DNA of 64,000 nucleotides from Dongia_B sp964406155 (GCA_964406155.1 CAYOQR010000024.1:1-64000), one strand, 5' to 3'; positions 1 to 8,412 are shown, counted from the stretch's first letter. Notes: generated by a model from the sequence alone, not told the origin. Program-made: numbers and translations.

Positions 1-45
1 GTGTCAACCATGTCCCCGAACACCTGTCAGCTATCTCCCAGGGCT
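1..45. mobile_element. Possible IS481-type element end, cut by the window edge
   Basis: The first bases contain two related direct motifs, TGTCAACCATGTCCCCG (from base 3) and TGTCAGCTATCTCCC (from base 27). This pairing of TGTCAACC/ATGTC-like repeats is what I recall from the terminal and subterminal repeats of IS481-family insertion sequences. No transposase lies to the right, so the body would be off the left edge, or this is a solo remnant. The match is from memory and was not checked against any database. Confidence 0.4.
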
Positions 46-149
46 AAACATCAAGCCCGAGGGTGACAAAAGAGGACGTGGCGGCGGCGGTGCGCTGGGC
101 TGGTCTCACATCATGATCAGGGGCGCACAATGCTCATGGTTCCTCTTTT

Positions 150-262
150 TGTCATTGCCGGGCTTGACCCGGCAATCCACGGCAGAGACCGTGCTCGATG
201 TTGGCATGGCCCATCCCGCCGACGAATATCGGCATGTGCCCCCGGATCTCGTCCGGGGGTGA
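150..262. repeat. Dispersed repeat family R3 (GCCGGGCTTGACCCGGC type)
   Basis: Two palindromic modules make up this copy: one near 150-182 built on TCATTGCCGGGCTTGACC, and an outer module near 228-262 ending in GGGGGTGACA. Many related copies occur elsewhere in the window (for example 10543-10660, 31418-31530, 44395-44620, 56370-56700). Such elements are common intergenic repeats in alphaproteobacteria. Translating them gives the spurious peptide VIAGLDPAIHG, so reading frames across this copy are not taken as genes. Confidence 0.75.
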
Positions 263-281
263 CACGTCGATGTTGGCTACC

Positions 282-1706
282 TCAGAGAGCCGGCCGGCGG
301 TCGGCGCGGTCGTACCAGGGGTATTGGCGTTCCAGGGCGGCGCCGATCTGGAAGACGCTGACATCATCGAAGGTTTGGCCGACGATCTGCACGCCGAAGG
401 GAATGCCGCAGCTCGTCTGGCGCACCGGCACGACCAGGACCGGGCAGCGGCTCATCATGTTGAAGGGATAGGTCATGCACCAGTCATAGAGCCAGTCGCC
501 GGGCTGGCCGTTGACCAGGCAGGTATCCTTGGCGGGATCGTAATCCGCCTTGATCGGCGTATCCGCCAGGGTCGGGCAGATCAGGGCCTGGTAATTGGCG
601 AAGACGGCGGAGAGCTTCTCGTACATCTTGCCCTCGATCTCGGCGCCGGCCAGCAGTTCCGTCGTCGTGACCTTCGTCGCATTCTCGCTGAAATAGCGGG
701 CATAGGAGGTCATCTGATCGCGCTGTTCGAGGAACTGGCTGATCCAGCCGCCGAACATGCCGCCGAGATGGATCTGCGCCCCCTTGATGGTCTCGCGCGT
801 CCAGCCCAACTGCACTTCCTCGACGATGGCCCCGGCATCGCGCAAGGCGGTTGCCGTGTCGCGCAGATGCCGGCGCACCTCGTCGCTGACGGGGAAGTAG
901 CCGAGATCCTCGGAATAGGCGATGCGCCAGCCCTTGACGCCTTCGAAGGTCGTCGGCAGTTCCAGCTTCGGCCGGATGGTGGCGATGTCGCGCGGATGCG
1001 GCCCGCTCATGGTGTTCTGGAGCAGGGCGCAATCGGCGACCGACCGCGCCATCGGCCCGCAATGGTTATAGCGGTCGAGATTGAAGATCAGTTCCGACGG
1101 GTTGCGGCCATAGGGCGGCTTGAAGCCGACGACACCGTTGCAGGCGGCGGGAATGCGGATCGAGCCGCCGATATCGCTGCCGCTGGCGAGCGTCACCATG
1201 CCGGCCGCCAAAGCGGCACCCGATCCGCCCGAGGACCCGCCGCAGGTGAGGGCGAGATTCCAGGGCGAATGGGTGACGCCCCAGAGGCGCGACCAGGTGG
1301 CGGAGGCGCAACTGAATTCTGGCGTTGTCGTCTGGGCGGGAATGACCGCGCCGGAATCGAGAATGCGTTCGGTGGCCGGCGCGGTGTCGGTGGCGCGGTA
1401 ATCCTTCCACAGCAGCGAGCCGTTGGTCAGCGGGTGATCCTTCCAGGCGGATTCGTCCTTGAGGCCGAGAGGCAATCCCTCGAGCGGCCGCAGCCGCCCG
1501 TCGCTCTTCCGGTAGCGCGCCTCGGCCTCGCGGGCCTGGGCCATCGCTTCATCGAGGTGACGATTGGCGAAGGGATTGACCTTCGGCCCTACTTCTTCGG
1601 CACGGGCGGTTACCGCCTGCAGCAGCTCGACCGGCGACAGGCTGCGGTCCTTGAAACGGCGCAGCGCCTCGGTGGCGGGCATGTAACAGAGATCGAGATC
1701 GGACAA
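282..1706 (-). CDS. Amidase (amidase-signature family)
   Basis: Probable cytoplasmic hydrolase of a C-N amide bond; the substrate is unknown. The 474-residue product has the full amidase-signature triad: Lys83 in LGLKDES, the GGSSGGS motif at 156-162, and the nucleophile Ser182 in SDIGGSIRIP. I chose the TTG start at 1706 because GGAG lies 7 bases upstream. The longer frame back to 1826 would run into the preceding gene. It follows a putrescine-type binding protein by 61 bases on the same strand, so the two look co-transcribed. Hydrolysis of an imported amide or N-acyl polyamine is a reasonable guess. The binding protein has no permease or ATPase genes beside it. Confidence 0.88.
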   Translation of the reverse strand: MSDLDLCYMPATEALRRFKDRSLSPVELLQAVTARAEEVGPKVNPFANRHLDEAMAQAREAEARYRKSDGRLRPLEGLPLGLKDESAWKDHPLTNGSLLWKDYRATDTAPATERILDSGAVIPAQTTTPEFSCASATWSRLWGVTHSPWNLALTCGGSSGGSGAALAAGMVTLASGSDIGGSIRIPAACNGVVGFKPPYGRNPSELIFNLDRYNHCGPMARSVADCALLQNTMSGPHPRDIATIRPKLELPTTFEGVKGWRIAYSEDLGYFPVSDEVRRHLRDTATALRDAGAIVEEVQLGWTRETIKGAQIHLGGMFGGWISQFLEQRDQMTSYARYFSENATKVTTTELLAGAEIEGKMYEKLSAVFANYQALICPTLADTPIKADYDPAKDTCLVNGQPGDWLYDWCMTYPFNMMSRCPVLVVPVRQTSCGIPFGVQIVGQTFDDVSVFQIGAALERQYPWYDRADRRPAL

Positions 1707-1767
1707 AATGGTGTCTCCAATGATGAACAGCGTGGTGGTGAAAAACTGCGGGTAAGCGGGCGACGGG

Positions 1768-2889
1768 TCAGTCGCCGGCCTTGGCCTCGGTGAAATAGCG
1801 GGTGATGTCGCGCTGGCTGCGGGCATCGAACGTATCGTCGGGACGCTGCGCCTTGACCCAGTCGTGCGGCGGGAAGATGCCGGGATTGTCGCGCAGGGCC
1901 GGGCTCAGATGCTCGGCGGCCTTGGTGTTGGGGGCGGCGACCAGCGTCGTCTCCGTGATGGCGGCGGCGGATTCGCCTTTCAGCAGGAAATTGAGGAAGG
2001 CATGGGCGGCATCGGGATGCGGCGCATCGGCCGGGATCACCAACTGGTCCGACCAGACGGCGGCCCCTTCCTTGGCCAGCATGACCTTGAGATTGACCTT
2101 GTGCCCGGCATCGGCGGCGATGCCGGCGGCGCGGATGACGTCATTGTTCCAGGCCATGGAGATGCAGACATCGCCGGTGGAGAGATCCTGCGGATAGCGC
2201 GTATTGTCGTAATAGCGGACATAAGGGCGCACGGCTTTCAGGGCATCGGCGGCCTTGCGCATCTCGTCGGCGGTGGGATGGAAAATGTTCTTCGTGCCGG
2301 TATAGAGCATGGCGAGGGTCATGGCATCGGCGGCCGAATCCAGCATGCTGATGCCGCAGCCCTTCAGCTTCGCGGCATTGGCGGGATCGAAGAGCAGGGC
2401 GAGGCTGTCGGTCGGCGCATCGGCACCCAACGCCTGCTTCACCTTGTCGGCGTCATAGCCGATTGTCGTCAGGCCCCAGTCATAGGGGACGGCATAGCGG
2501 GTGCCGGCATCGATCAGTTGCAGCTTGTCCTTGACGAATTCGGGATCGAGATTGGCGAGGTTCGGCAGCTTGCCGTGATCGAGTTCCTTTAGGACCCTGG
2601 CCTTGATCAGGCGCGGCACGGTGAAGACCGCCGTCACCACCACATCGAAGCCGGTATTGCCGGTCAGCAATTTGGTTTCGGCCATCTCCACGCTTTCGTA
2701 ATTGGCCATCTTCACCTCGATACCGGTTTCCTTGGTGAAGTCCTTGATGACCTGTTCGGGGATGTAATCGGCCCAGCTATAGATGTAGAGGGATTCGGCT
2801 TGGGCCGGAGTGGGCGCCGCCAGTCCAGCCGTCAGCCCCGCCGTGACGGCGGTCAAAAGCGCCGCCGCGAAAATCGTCTTCGCCTTCAT
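1768..2889 (-). CDS. Periplasmic solute-binding protein, PotF/PotD-like (polyamine type)
   Basis: 373 residues. It begins with a classical Sec signal peptide (MKAK, hydrophobic core, AQA cleavage near residue 31). The mature start resembles PotF/PotD-type polyamine binding proteins (LYIYSWADYIPE, then the KETGIEVKM and GFDVVV blocks). The ATG at 2889 is preceded by GGGAG; an upstream extension to 3051 has no signal-peptide logic. The family binds putrescine, spermidine or related cations for an ABC importer. No permease or ATPase gene is adjacent, so the protein is either an orphan or works with a distant transporter. It is the first gene of a likely two-gene unit with the amidase and sits behind a clear promoter-operator at 3024-3058. 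Confidence 0.85.
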   Translation of the reverse strand: MKAKTIFAAALLTAVTAGLTAGLAAPTPAQAESLYIYSWADYIPEQVIKDFTKETGIEVKMANYESVEMAETKLLTGNTGFDVVVTAVFTVPRLIKARVLKELDHGKLPNLANLDPEFVKDKLQLIDAGTRYAVPYDWGLTTIGYDADKVKQALGADAPTDSLALLFDPANAAKLKGCGISMLDSAADAMTLAMLYTGTKNIFHPTADEMRKAADALKAVRPYVRYYDNTRYPQDLSTGDVCISMAWNNDVIRAAGIAADAGHKVNLKVMLAKEGAAVWSDQLVIPADAPHPDAAHAFLNFLLKGESAAAITETTLVAAPNTKAAEHLSPALRDNPGIFPPHDWVKAQRPDDTFDARSQRDITRYFTEAKAGD

Positions 2890-3023
2890 TCGTTTTCTCC
2901 CTGTTTGTTTTGTGGCCGCACCCGGTTTCCGGATCCTGCTCAGCCCAGGCTGCGCGGGAGCGTTCCCCGGCCATGCATGGCGCGGGGGGAAGGGATGGCG
3001 GTGCTTTCTTATTGTTGGTGTCG

Positions 3024-3058
3024 ATGATAAACTAACTGAATATTTAGTCAATTAGTTT
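3024..3058 (-). promoter_or_regulatory. Sigma70-like promoter overlapped by a 30-bp palindrome
   Basis: On the minus strand a -35 TTGACT (3051-3046) and a -10 TATCAT (3029-3024) are separated by 16 bases, five of six consensus matches in each. An inverted repeat, AAACTAACTGA (3029-3039) against TCAATTAGTTT (3048-3058), matches at 10 of 11 positions around an 8-base centre and covers the -35 and the spacer. This layout suits repression of the binding-protein/amidase unit. No regulator gene is adjacent. Confidence 0.6.
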
Positions 3059-3117
3059 GAAGCGCAGTAGAGCCGAGCCGCTGACGTGGGCTTTCGACGC
3101 CAAGCCGCGTTCATCGG

Positions 3118-3933
3118 CTATGCAAGTGCAAGGGCAGTGACCGGATCGCCCTCGATCCGGCGCAGGTGGAGAAAGAGGGCCATCTCCACCATCGTGTCGA
3201 TGTATTCCAGGGGGACTGATGCGATGGAATGAGCATAGAATCCAGTGCCAAGGTCGGCCGAACCGTAAATCCGCTGCGCGACCCAATCGATCGCCCCGTT
3301 TGCAGCCGCCACGAGGGCGACGATGAACAGGGCCTTCCGGCGATAGCCACGTGTCAATGATGCGCTGCGTTCGACGCTGCACCAGGCGCCCTGATTCTCG
3401 AGCACCGCGACCGGAAGGTAGACGGCCGCGCGCGCCGCGATATAGGCGAGGGGAATCATTGTGAACGCCATGCCGATGGCGAGTGTGGCCGTGGTGTTTC
3501 GTGAAAATGCAAAGACTGCGAGGGCCGGGATGATGAAGAGTATCACCGCAATAACTGTCGGCAGCGCGATCCACAGATAGCCAAGGCAGATAATGACGAG
3601 ACGGCGTAACGCATGCCAAAAGGCGAAGGCATAGTCGATGCGCTGGTTTCTCGCCTGCATCAAGGCGATGATGATCACCATCGATTGAGCAACGACCATC
3701 GGCAGAGAAATAAGAGTAAAGCGGGCAAAGTACATTGGCACGCCAGACATCTGCTCGGGGAATTTCGTGATGGTGCCTGGATCGAGCACCAGATAGATCA
3801 TCCGCGGCAACGCGCCAAGAATGATGATCAGGCCGCAGCGCCAAAGGCCGAGCCGAGCCATGGAAAGGGCATCGCGCAGGACATCACGAAGAACGAGTGC
3901 TTTCTTTCCAGAAGCCTCCGGCACGTCAGTCAC
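3118..3933 (-). CDS. Multi-pass membrane protein, paralogue A of a tandem pair
   Basis: Function unknown. With the GTG start at 3933 the product is 271 residues and contains about six hydrophobic segments. The segments around ARLGLWRCGLIIILGALPR, the ARFTLISLPMVVAQSMVIII block and LVIICLGYLWIALPTVIAVILF are clear. The next gene (4122-4937) encodes a protein of exactly the same length and layout, and both genes share the start context GGGGGAAGCTATCGTGAC, which fixes the GTG start over the TTG at 3948. Both C-termini read LRRI-G-P-T-L. The two genes lie 188 bases apart on the same strand. Base composition is less GC-rich than the neighbours. Confidence 0.65.
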   Translation of the reverse strand: MTDVPEASGKKALVLRDVLRDALSMARLGLWRCGLIIILGALPRMIYLVLDPGTITKFPEQMSGVPMYFARFTLISLPMVVAQSMVIIIALMQARNQRIDYAFAFWHALRRLVIICLGYLWIALPTVIAVILFIIPALAVFAFSRNTTATLAIGMAFTMIPLAYIAARAAVYLPVAVLENQGAWCSVERSASLTRGYRRKALFIVALVAAANGAIDWVAQRIYGSADLGTGFYAHSIASVPLEYIDTMVEMALFLHLRRIEGDPVTALALA

Positions 3934-4121
3934 GATAGCTTCCCCCAAAGCGCTCGATCACTGAATGGATGCTACGTCACCGGTCAGCAACCGCGCCAGG
4001 GAGAAGTGCCTGATCACGGATGTTCGTCGCGTTTGATTCGTCGATTGTAGGTGGACCGGATGGGCAGCAGGGTCGGGGGGACTGTTTGTCACGGGTGGAT
4101 TTACCTTGCACGAGCGACCAA

Positions 4122-4937
4122 TTAACTGAATTCGAGCGAGGTAATTGGCTCACCGGTTATCCGTCTGAGATTGTGGTAGAGGGCGGTTTGTATCGCCGAG
4201 CGGAAGCAGATGACCAGAAGAACCAGCGCATGTTTAAGACAGAATGCGGCAGTTGGATGGATGGCAGTCAGTGGCAGGCGCGGGAACCAGAAGACAATCG
4301 CATGCACGGCCGCCACTACCCCCGTTATCAGCAGTACCTTCCAACGGTTGCCGGTGGTCAGTTCCCAACTCCGTCGCAGGCTCTGCCAAATACCGCGTTC
4401 CTCAAAGGTGGCAATCGGCAAATACACCGAAAATAAAACCAGGAGCGCACAAACCGGCACTGCACAAACGGCAACGCCGATGCCGGCTGTTGTGAAGCTA
4501 TTATGCGGGCGGTCAAATTCGTATATCTCTGGCAACATGAAAATGAATGTCATCAGCATGAGCGTGCCGACCTCCAGCGTGCTTCCCATGCATATGATGA
4601 TGGATCGGCGTTGCGTCCGGTGTATGGCAAAGCTGTAACTGGGGCGGCGATGATTGAGTTGCATCAATCCGATGATGATAACAATCGCGGCGGCCAGGAT
4701 CTCCGGTAACCACAAGGCAATCTGAACGGCGAAGTATCCCAGGATTTGATACAGATGCGTCGGTACTGGCAGGATTCCGTCATGGCCAGTTTCAAAGGCC
4801 ATGATAGATGGCAGACGGCTCAGAAAAATGATGAGCATGAAGACCGAAATGTGGCGACGGAAGATGGCATGCACGTCGTGCAGCACATGAACAAGGTTGA
4901 GATTTCCATAGCCCTGTGATCCCGGCAGGTTGGTCAC
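4122..4937 (-). CDS. Multi-pass membrane protein, paralogue B of a tandem pair
   Basis: 271 residues, GTG start behind GGGGGAAG. Function not recognised. Hydrophobic segments follow the same order as in the 3118-3933 product: ISVFMLIIFLSRLPS, the IALWLPEILAAAIVIIIGLMQ block, GTLMLMTFIFMLPE, and AVCAVPVCALLVLFSVYLP followed by the shared motif of a charged loop (SLRRSWELTTGNRWK against SVERSASLTRGYRRK in the paralogue). The pair probably arose by local duplication and then diverged. The gene is noticeably A/T-richer than the window average. The intergenic bases between the copies hold nothing recognisable. Confidence 0.65.
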   Translation of the reverse strand: MTNLPGSQGYGNLNLVHVLHDVHAIFRRHISVFMLIIFLSRLPSIMAFETGHDGILPVPTHLYQILGYFAVQIALWLPEILAAAIVIIIGLMQLNHRRPSYSFAIHRTQRRSIIICMGSTLEVGTLMLMTFIFMLPEIYEFDRPHNSFTTAGIGVAVCAVPVCALLVLFSVYLPIATFEERGIWQSLRRSWELTTGNRWKVLLITGVVAAVHAIVFWFPRLPLTAIHPTAAFCLKHALVLLVICFRSAIQTALYHNLRRITGEPITSLEFS

Positions 4938-5053
4938 GATAGCTTCCCCCGATAGCCTATCGACGCGATGATGCTATGCCATCCGCAGCCTCGTCGGCTA
5001 GAGGGGGAAAGAGCGCGATATCCGGAGGGCGGCAGTTGCCGGTCGGGGCCGCT

Positions 5054-5545
5054 TCAGATCTCCGTCACCGTCGGCGTGGTGTTCGGTGCCAGCATTTCCG
5101 GTTCCTCGTCCGCGCCCAGGGTTTCGTTCAGGGTCTCGCCCTTGACCGGCAGCTTGTCGCCGATCCACAGCGCGTGGATCAGGTGATCGTCGCGTGGCCG
5201 TTCGGTATTGGGATGGACGAGGATGCTGAGGCCGCGATGGTTCAGCATCAGCCAGGGCACGATCTTGGGGAAGACCTCGACGGCGAAGGCGATCTGGTAC
5301 ATCGCCCTGGTATGTGGCCCGATCAGCTTGTCGTGCCAGTTGCCGACACGAACCGCGAAACGCTCGGCGATCTGCCGGCGCAGGATCTCAGCCTCACCCC
5401 GGGTCGCGGCGACATCGTAATAGATATGGGCGTGATAGCTGGCGATGGCGGCAATCGGTTGCGGTGTGGCCGGATGGCTGGGGCCGGATTGGCCGCAAGC
5501 TGCCTGGCTGGTGCCTGTTTGACTGGTGCCTGTCTGACTGGTCAT
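5054..5545 (-). CDS. DOPA 4,5-dioxygenase family protein
   Basis: 163 residues. The core begins ASYHAHIYYD, with His38 and His40, continues with GNWHDKLIGPHTRAMYQIAF, and ends in LSILVHPNT and DHLIHALWIG. These conserved histidine blocks are those of the small bacterial DOPA-4,5-dioxygenase-like family, putative non-haem-iron extradiol dioxygenases. Bacterial members mostly have unknown substrates. The first 30 residues are low complexity (TSQTG repeated) and come from a 15-bp tandem repeat at about 5505-5543, so this tail is probably not part of the fold. The ribosome site before the ATG at 5545 is weak; a later start is possible. Confidence 0.78.
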   Translation of the reverse strand: MTSQTGTSQTGTSQAACGQSGPSHPATPQPIAAIASYHAHIYYDVAATRGEAEILRRQIAERFAVRVGNWHDKLIGPHTRAMYQIAFAVEVFPKIVPWLMLNHRGLSILVHPNTERPRDDHLIHALWIGDKLPVKGETLNETLGADEEPEMLAPNTTPTVTEI

Positions 5546-5720
5546 GGCGATGTCACGTCCGAGGTGTAGGATTCCCAGCGATAGTTAACGCATCCGCCGG
5601 GGCTGCTGGCAAGCGGCCGCGACAGGTCTCTGTTAAGCGGGCAGGGCATGCTGCCCGCCGATGGATGTGACCGGTCCGGTTGACGGGCTGGCGGACCATC
5701 CGATGAGACAGGCGCGCGGC

Positions 5721-5808
5721 CAACAGGTGTCCGGACGACAGGTATCTACACGACAGGTATCTACACGACGGGTATCGGGGTGCGGGTATCGAGGTGCGGG
5801 CATCGGGG
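5721..5808. repeat. Degenerate 15-bp tandem array, about six units
   Basis: Units read CAACAGGTGTCCGGA, then CGACAGGTATCTACA twice in exact copy, then CGACGGGTATCGGGG, followed by two 14-base variants beginning TGCGGG. The array lies between the DOPA-dioxygenase-like gene and the small membrane-protein gene at 5832, and is one of many such arrays in the window. Confidence 0.85.
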
Positions 5809-5831
5809 CGGCGAGCCTCGGGACGGGATAG

Positions 5832-6101
5832 ATGATCGATCGGCGGCAAGCGGTACAGCCTTTTCCCCATCTTTTTCCGGCGGCGAATGACAATGCCGTT
5901 CGCGGCCTCGGCGCCATAGCTTCCCATGCGGCGGTCAGGGAGTTCAGGCTCCTGCGATATGACGAATTCGCCCGTTTCCGTCCGGCCAACAGCGACGAGG
6001 CGGACGAACCGGCGCCCCGGATGCGCCGCTATCTCCTGACCTCGGCCTGCCTGCTTTCGGTGCTGTCCGGCCTGGCGCTCATCGTCCATGCCGGCTTTTA
6101 A
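5832..6101 (+). CDS. Small protein with one C-terminal membrane segment
   Basis: 89 residues, unknown function. The N-terminal half is soluble and carries the PAANDN motif often seen in short alphaproteobacterial proteins of unknown role. The C-terminal MRRYLLTSACLLSVLSGLAL stretch is a single hydrophobic helix preceded by arginines, giving a probable cytoplasmic-N orientation. No good ribosome site precedes the ATG at 5832, and the region upstream is repetitive, so the call rests on composition and the motif. Confidence 0.5.
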   Translation: MIDRRQAVQPFPHLFPAANDNAVRGLGAIASHAAVREFRLLRYDEFARFRPANSDEADEPAPRMRRYLLTSACLLSVLSGLALIVHAGF

Positions 6102-6268
6102 CAGAAGCCTGCGGCAGCGTAGCCTGTTCCGGTGAAGGTCCCCGCCGACCTGCCCCTGTTATAATTTACTCTTGTGAAGCCTATCGGGCAGGCGTCCGCC
6201 ACGGTGCTTCTCCCGCCCGATAACTGGTAGCCTGACAAATAGCGGCCTACTGATCGGAGGTGACAAAG

Positions 6269-6661
6269 ATGTCCAGCCTTGAGAAATCCGCACCTTATGT
6301 GCTGAGCCTTGTCCGTATCGTCGTCGCGCTTCTGTTCCTGGAACATGGCGTCCAGAAATTCACGAATTTTCCCGCCCCGTTTCCTGTTCAACCGCTGCCG
6401 ACCCTGCTCCTGGTTCAGGGCTGGATCGAGGTGATTGGCGGCCTTCTGATGCTGGCTGGTTTCCAGACGCGTATCGTTGCCTTCATCCTCTCGGGAGACA
6501 TGGCGGCGGCCTATTTCCTGTATCATTTCCCCAACGGTTTCTATCCGGTGGTGAATAACGGCGAGGCCGCCATTCTCTACTGTTTCATCTTCCTCTATTT
6601 CGCCTTCGCCGGCGGCGGGCCGCTGGGATTCGATCGGGGCGGAAGCCGGAACGAACGCTAA
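6269..6661 (+). CDS. DoxX family membrane protein
   Basis: 130 residues with four predicted helices. The opening RIVVALLFLEHGVQKF followed by an FPAP loop and the GWIEVIGGLLMLAGFQTR block is typical of the DoxX/YphA group. The C-terminal FAGGGPLGFDR motif is also characteristic. These inner-membrane proteins are linked in other bacteria to quinone or thiol redox chemistry, but no single reaction can be assigned. The ATG at 6269 sits 8 bases after GGAGG; the GTG at 6260 overlaps that ribosome site and is rejected. It stands alone. Confidence 0.85.
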   Translation: MSSLEKSAPYVLSLVRIVVALLFLEHGVQKFTNFPAPFPVQPLPTLLLVQGWIEVIGGLLMLAGFQTRIVAFILSGDMAAAYFLYHFPNGFYPVVNNGEAAILYCFIFLYFAFAGGGPLGFDRGGSRNER

Positions 6662-6774
6662 GGCCGGATGCTTCCGAAGGGGATTACGGGAACGAGGGAG
6701 ATCGCGGGAACGATTTCGCCCGGGCGCTGAAACAGCCTCTACGCGAGATGCGCGGTAGGATAAGGCGAGTGGCC

Positions 6775-7410
6775 TTACGGCTTGATCCAGAGCACCGGCG
6801 TGGCGGCTGTCAGGGCGATATTCTCCTTCTCGCCCTGAGCGTCGAGCAGATTGTAGCGATCGAAATCGAAGCCCGGCGCGACATGGGCGAGATGCAGCTT
6901 CCTGTTGCCGAGGCGAACCACTGAGAGGCGGCCGACGGCGCTGGGCTCGACCGCATCGCTGGGTTTGAAGAACAGCAGGGCGCCGCGCATGACGGTGGGG
7001 GCGAAGACATCGCCGGCGGCGCGGATGACGATGGCGCCGGCCGGCAGGCGGGGCGGGGCATCGATCTGTTGTTTCGCGCCCTTGATGTCGAGATGTACTT
7101 CGCCCTTCGCATCCACCGTGCCGCCGAGCGGCGCCGTCGCCGTCGGGGTTGCCGCCCCGCGTGCGGCCGATTGTTGCGTCGGCCCGCCGCTCAATTCCAA
7201 GCCGGCATTGCGCAGCACATCCTCGACAGGCACGGAGAGGAACTGGGCGATCTGTTGCGCCTCATGCAGCTGCATGGCGCGGCGACCCTGGAACATCAAG
7301 GTGATGGCCGAGGGATCGAGGCCCATATGGCGCGCCATTTCCCGCTGGCTCTTATCGGCGGCGAGCAGGGCGTTGCGGAAGAACTGATGATTGATCTCGA
7401 GCAGCTTCAT
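6775..7410 (-). CDS. XRE-type repressor with degenerate S24/LexA-like C-terminal domain
   Basis: 211 residues. An N-terminal helix-turn-helix of XRE/Cro type spans about 15-65 (KSQREMARHMGLDPSAITLMFQGRRAM). A proline/alanine linker follows, then a C-terminal beta domain with the S24 layout (RAAGDVFAPTVMRGALLFFKPSD). Active members of this fold have GDSM with a catalytic Ser; here the position reads GDVF, so autocleavage is not expected. The protein probably binds DNA as a dimer through that domain. Two TTGAT-N5-ATCAA-like sites at 7421 and 7516 lie upstream, suggesting autorepression. It resembles a phage CI-type regulator, but no phage genes are adjacent. Confidence 0.8.
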   Translation of the reverse strand: MKLLEINHQFFRNALLAADKSQREMARHMGLDPSAITLMFQGRRAMQLHEAQQIAQFLSVPVEDVLRNAGLELSGGPTQQSAARGAATPTATAPLGGTVDAKGEVHLDIKGAKQQIDAPPRLPAGAIVIRAAGDVFAPTVMRGALLFFKPSDAVEPSAVGRLSVVRLGNRKLHLAHVAPGFDFDRYNLLDAQGEKENIALTAATPVLWIKP

Positions 7411-7420
7411 GTCTCGATTG

Positions 7421-7435
7421 TTGATTAAATATCAA
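7421..7435. promoter_or_regulatory. Operator candidate 1 for the XRE repressor
   Basis: The 15-mer TTGATTAAATATCAA is an inverted repeat (TTGAT, five bases, ATCAA). It begins 10 bases upstream of the repressor ATG at 7410. A related site lies 95 bases further upstream. Confidence 0.5.
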
Positions 7436-7515
7436 TTAATGGCAAGAGGGGAATTAGGGGACGCGTGACGAGTAGCCACAATATGTTGCGGCATCCCTCG
7501 GGAATGGGTCAATTC

Positions 7516-7530
7516 TTGAATAATTATCAA
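7516..7530. promoter_or_regulatory. Operator candidate 2 for the XRE repressor
   Basis: TTGAATAATTATCAA repeats the TTGA...TCAA half-site pattern of the copy at 7421-7435 in an A/T-rich stretch that stands out from its surroundings. Paired operators of this type are common upstream of phage-like repressor genes. Confidence 0.4.
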
Positions 7531-7732
7531 TGAATTAGCGAGCCTGCGGGGCGGCGGCTCCGAAGGAGCAAGCGGGCGGATCTCGGCCAGGGCCAGGGCC
7601 AGGATCAGGGGGCGGGACGAGGCTGGGGCGGAGAGGGTGGCCGCATGCATCCTGCCTGTGCGGCGGCAGGCGAGTCGGGCTGTATGACCTGGATCATGCG
7701 GAGTGCTGGGGACCGTCCGGCGGAGGGGAGCC

Positions 7733-8089
7733 TTACTCCTCGTAGCGGCCGAAGGCGGCGAGATAGAAATCCCGCTCCAATTGCTTGAAGGTGCGGTGGG
7801 CTTCGCTCAGGGTGGCGGCGAGTTCGATGAAATTGGTCTCCATTTCGTATTTGGATGGAGCCTCCGCCAGATGCGTTGTGGCTGGGTGTGCCGGGGAAGG
7901 AACCGGCCGGTCGAAGCCGGCGAGCAGGTAATCGACGGCATCCCGCAACTGGGCCGCCGTCATCGTTTCCAAACTCTCGGCGTCATAGCGCGCCAGCAAT
8001 TGCTGGCGCAGCGGGCGCGAGGCGATGTCCCCGGCAATATGCTCGGCAGGATTCCTGGCGATGTCCCTGGCCGTGACCGTCTCGTTCAT
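7733..8089 (-). CDS. Hypothetical protein, 118 residues
   Basis: Not recognised. The product is soluble and mostly helical by eye: an acidic/arginine N-terminal half (ETVTARDIARNPAEHIAGDIASR) and a C-terminal helix EMETNFIELAATLSEAHRTFKQLERDFYLA. No cysteine pairs, signal peptide or membrane segment are visible. The ATG at 8089 is preceded by GGGGAG with 3 to 4 bases spacing. The region upstream (8090-8640) has no convincing gene, so this looks like a single-gene unit. Confidence 0.55.
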   Translation of the reverse strand: MNETVTARDIARNPAEHIAGDIASRPLRQQLLARYDAESLETMTAAQLRDAVDYLLAGFDRPVPSPAHPATTHLAEAPSKYEMETNFIELAATLSEAHRTFKQLERDFYLAAFGRYEE

Positions 8090-8412
8090 GAAACTCCCCG
8101 TTGATTGGTTATTTGTGATTGGCCATCGGCTGCATCGGCAAACCGGCGGATATATTCCGCGGAAACGGCTGCAGCGTTAATTGATATTATCGCAAAGATC
8201 AGCCTCCGCTTGCAATCGTCAGGTCGTGATTCCCACATCTTTAAACCAATCCGTCGTGCCGGCCGTCACCCTGGCAGCAGATTCCCGGGGCCGGACCATC
8301 GAGAAATGCTGGAGGGGCGGATAAGGCGCAGCCCCGCCATTGTCCGGCACTTGACGTTTTCGCCGGGATGGCGCCAAATGTTCCTGTCTTGTTCCTTTCA
8401 TATGCATAATTA

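Noticed and set aside
130..471. Frame giving a VIAGLDPAIHG-type peptide
   Set aside because: This peptide is produced by the R3 intergenic repeat, which occurs many times in the window; no gene is implied.
198..1793. Long open frame opposite the amidase (531 residues)
   Set aside because: It is the antisense shadow of a clear amidase, with no recognisable domain and arginine/glycine-rich composition typical of high-GC antisense frames.
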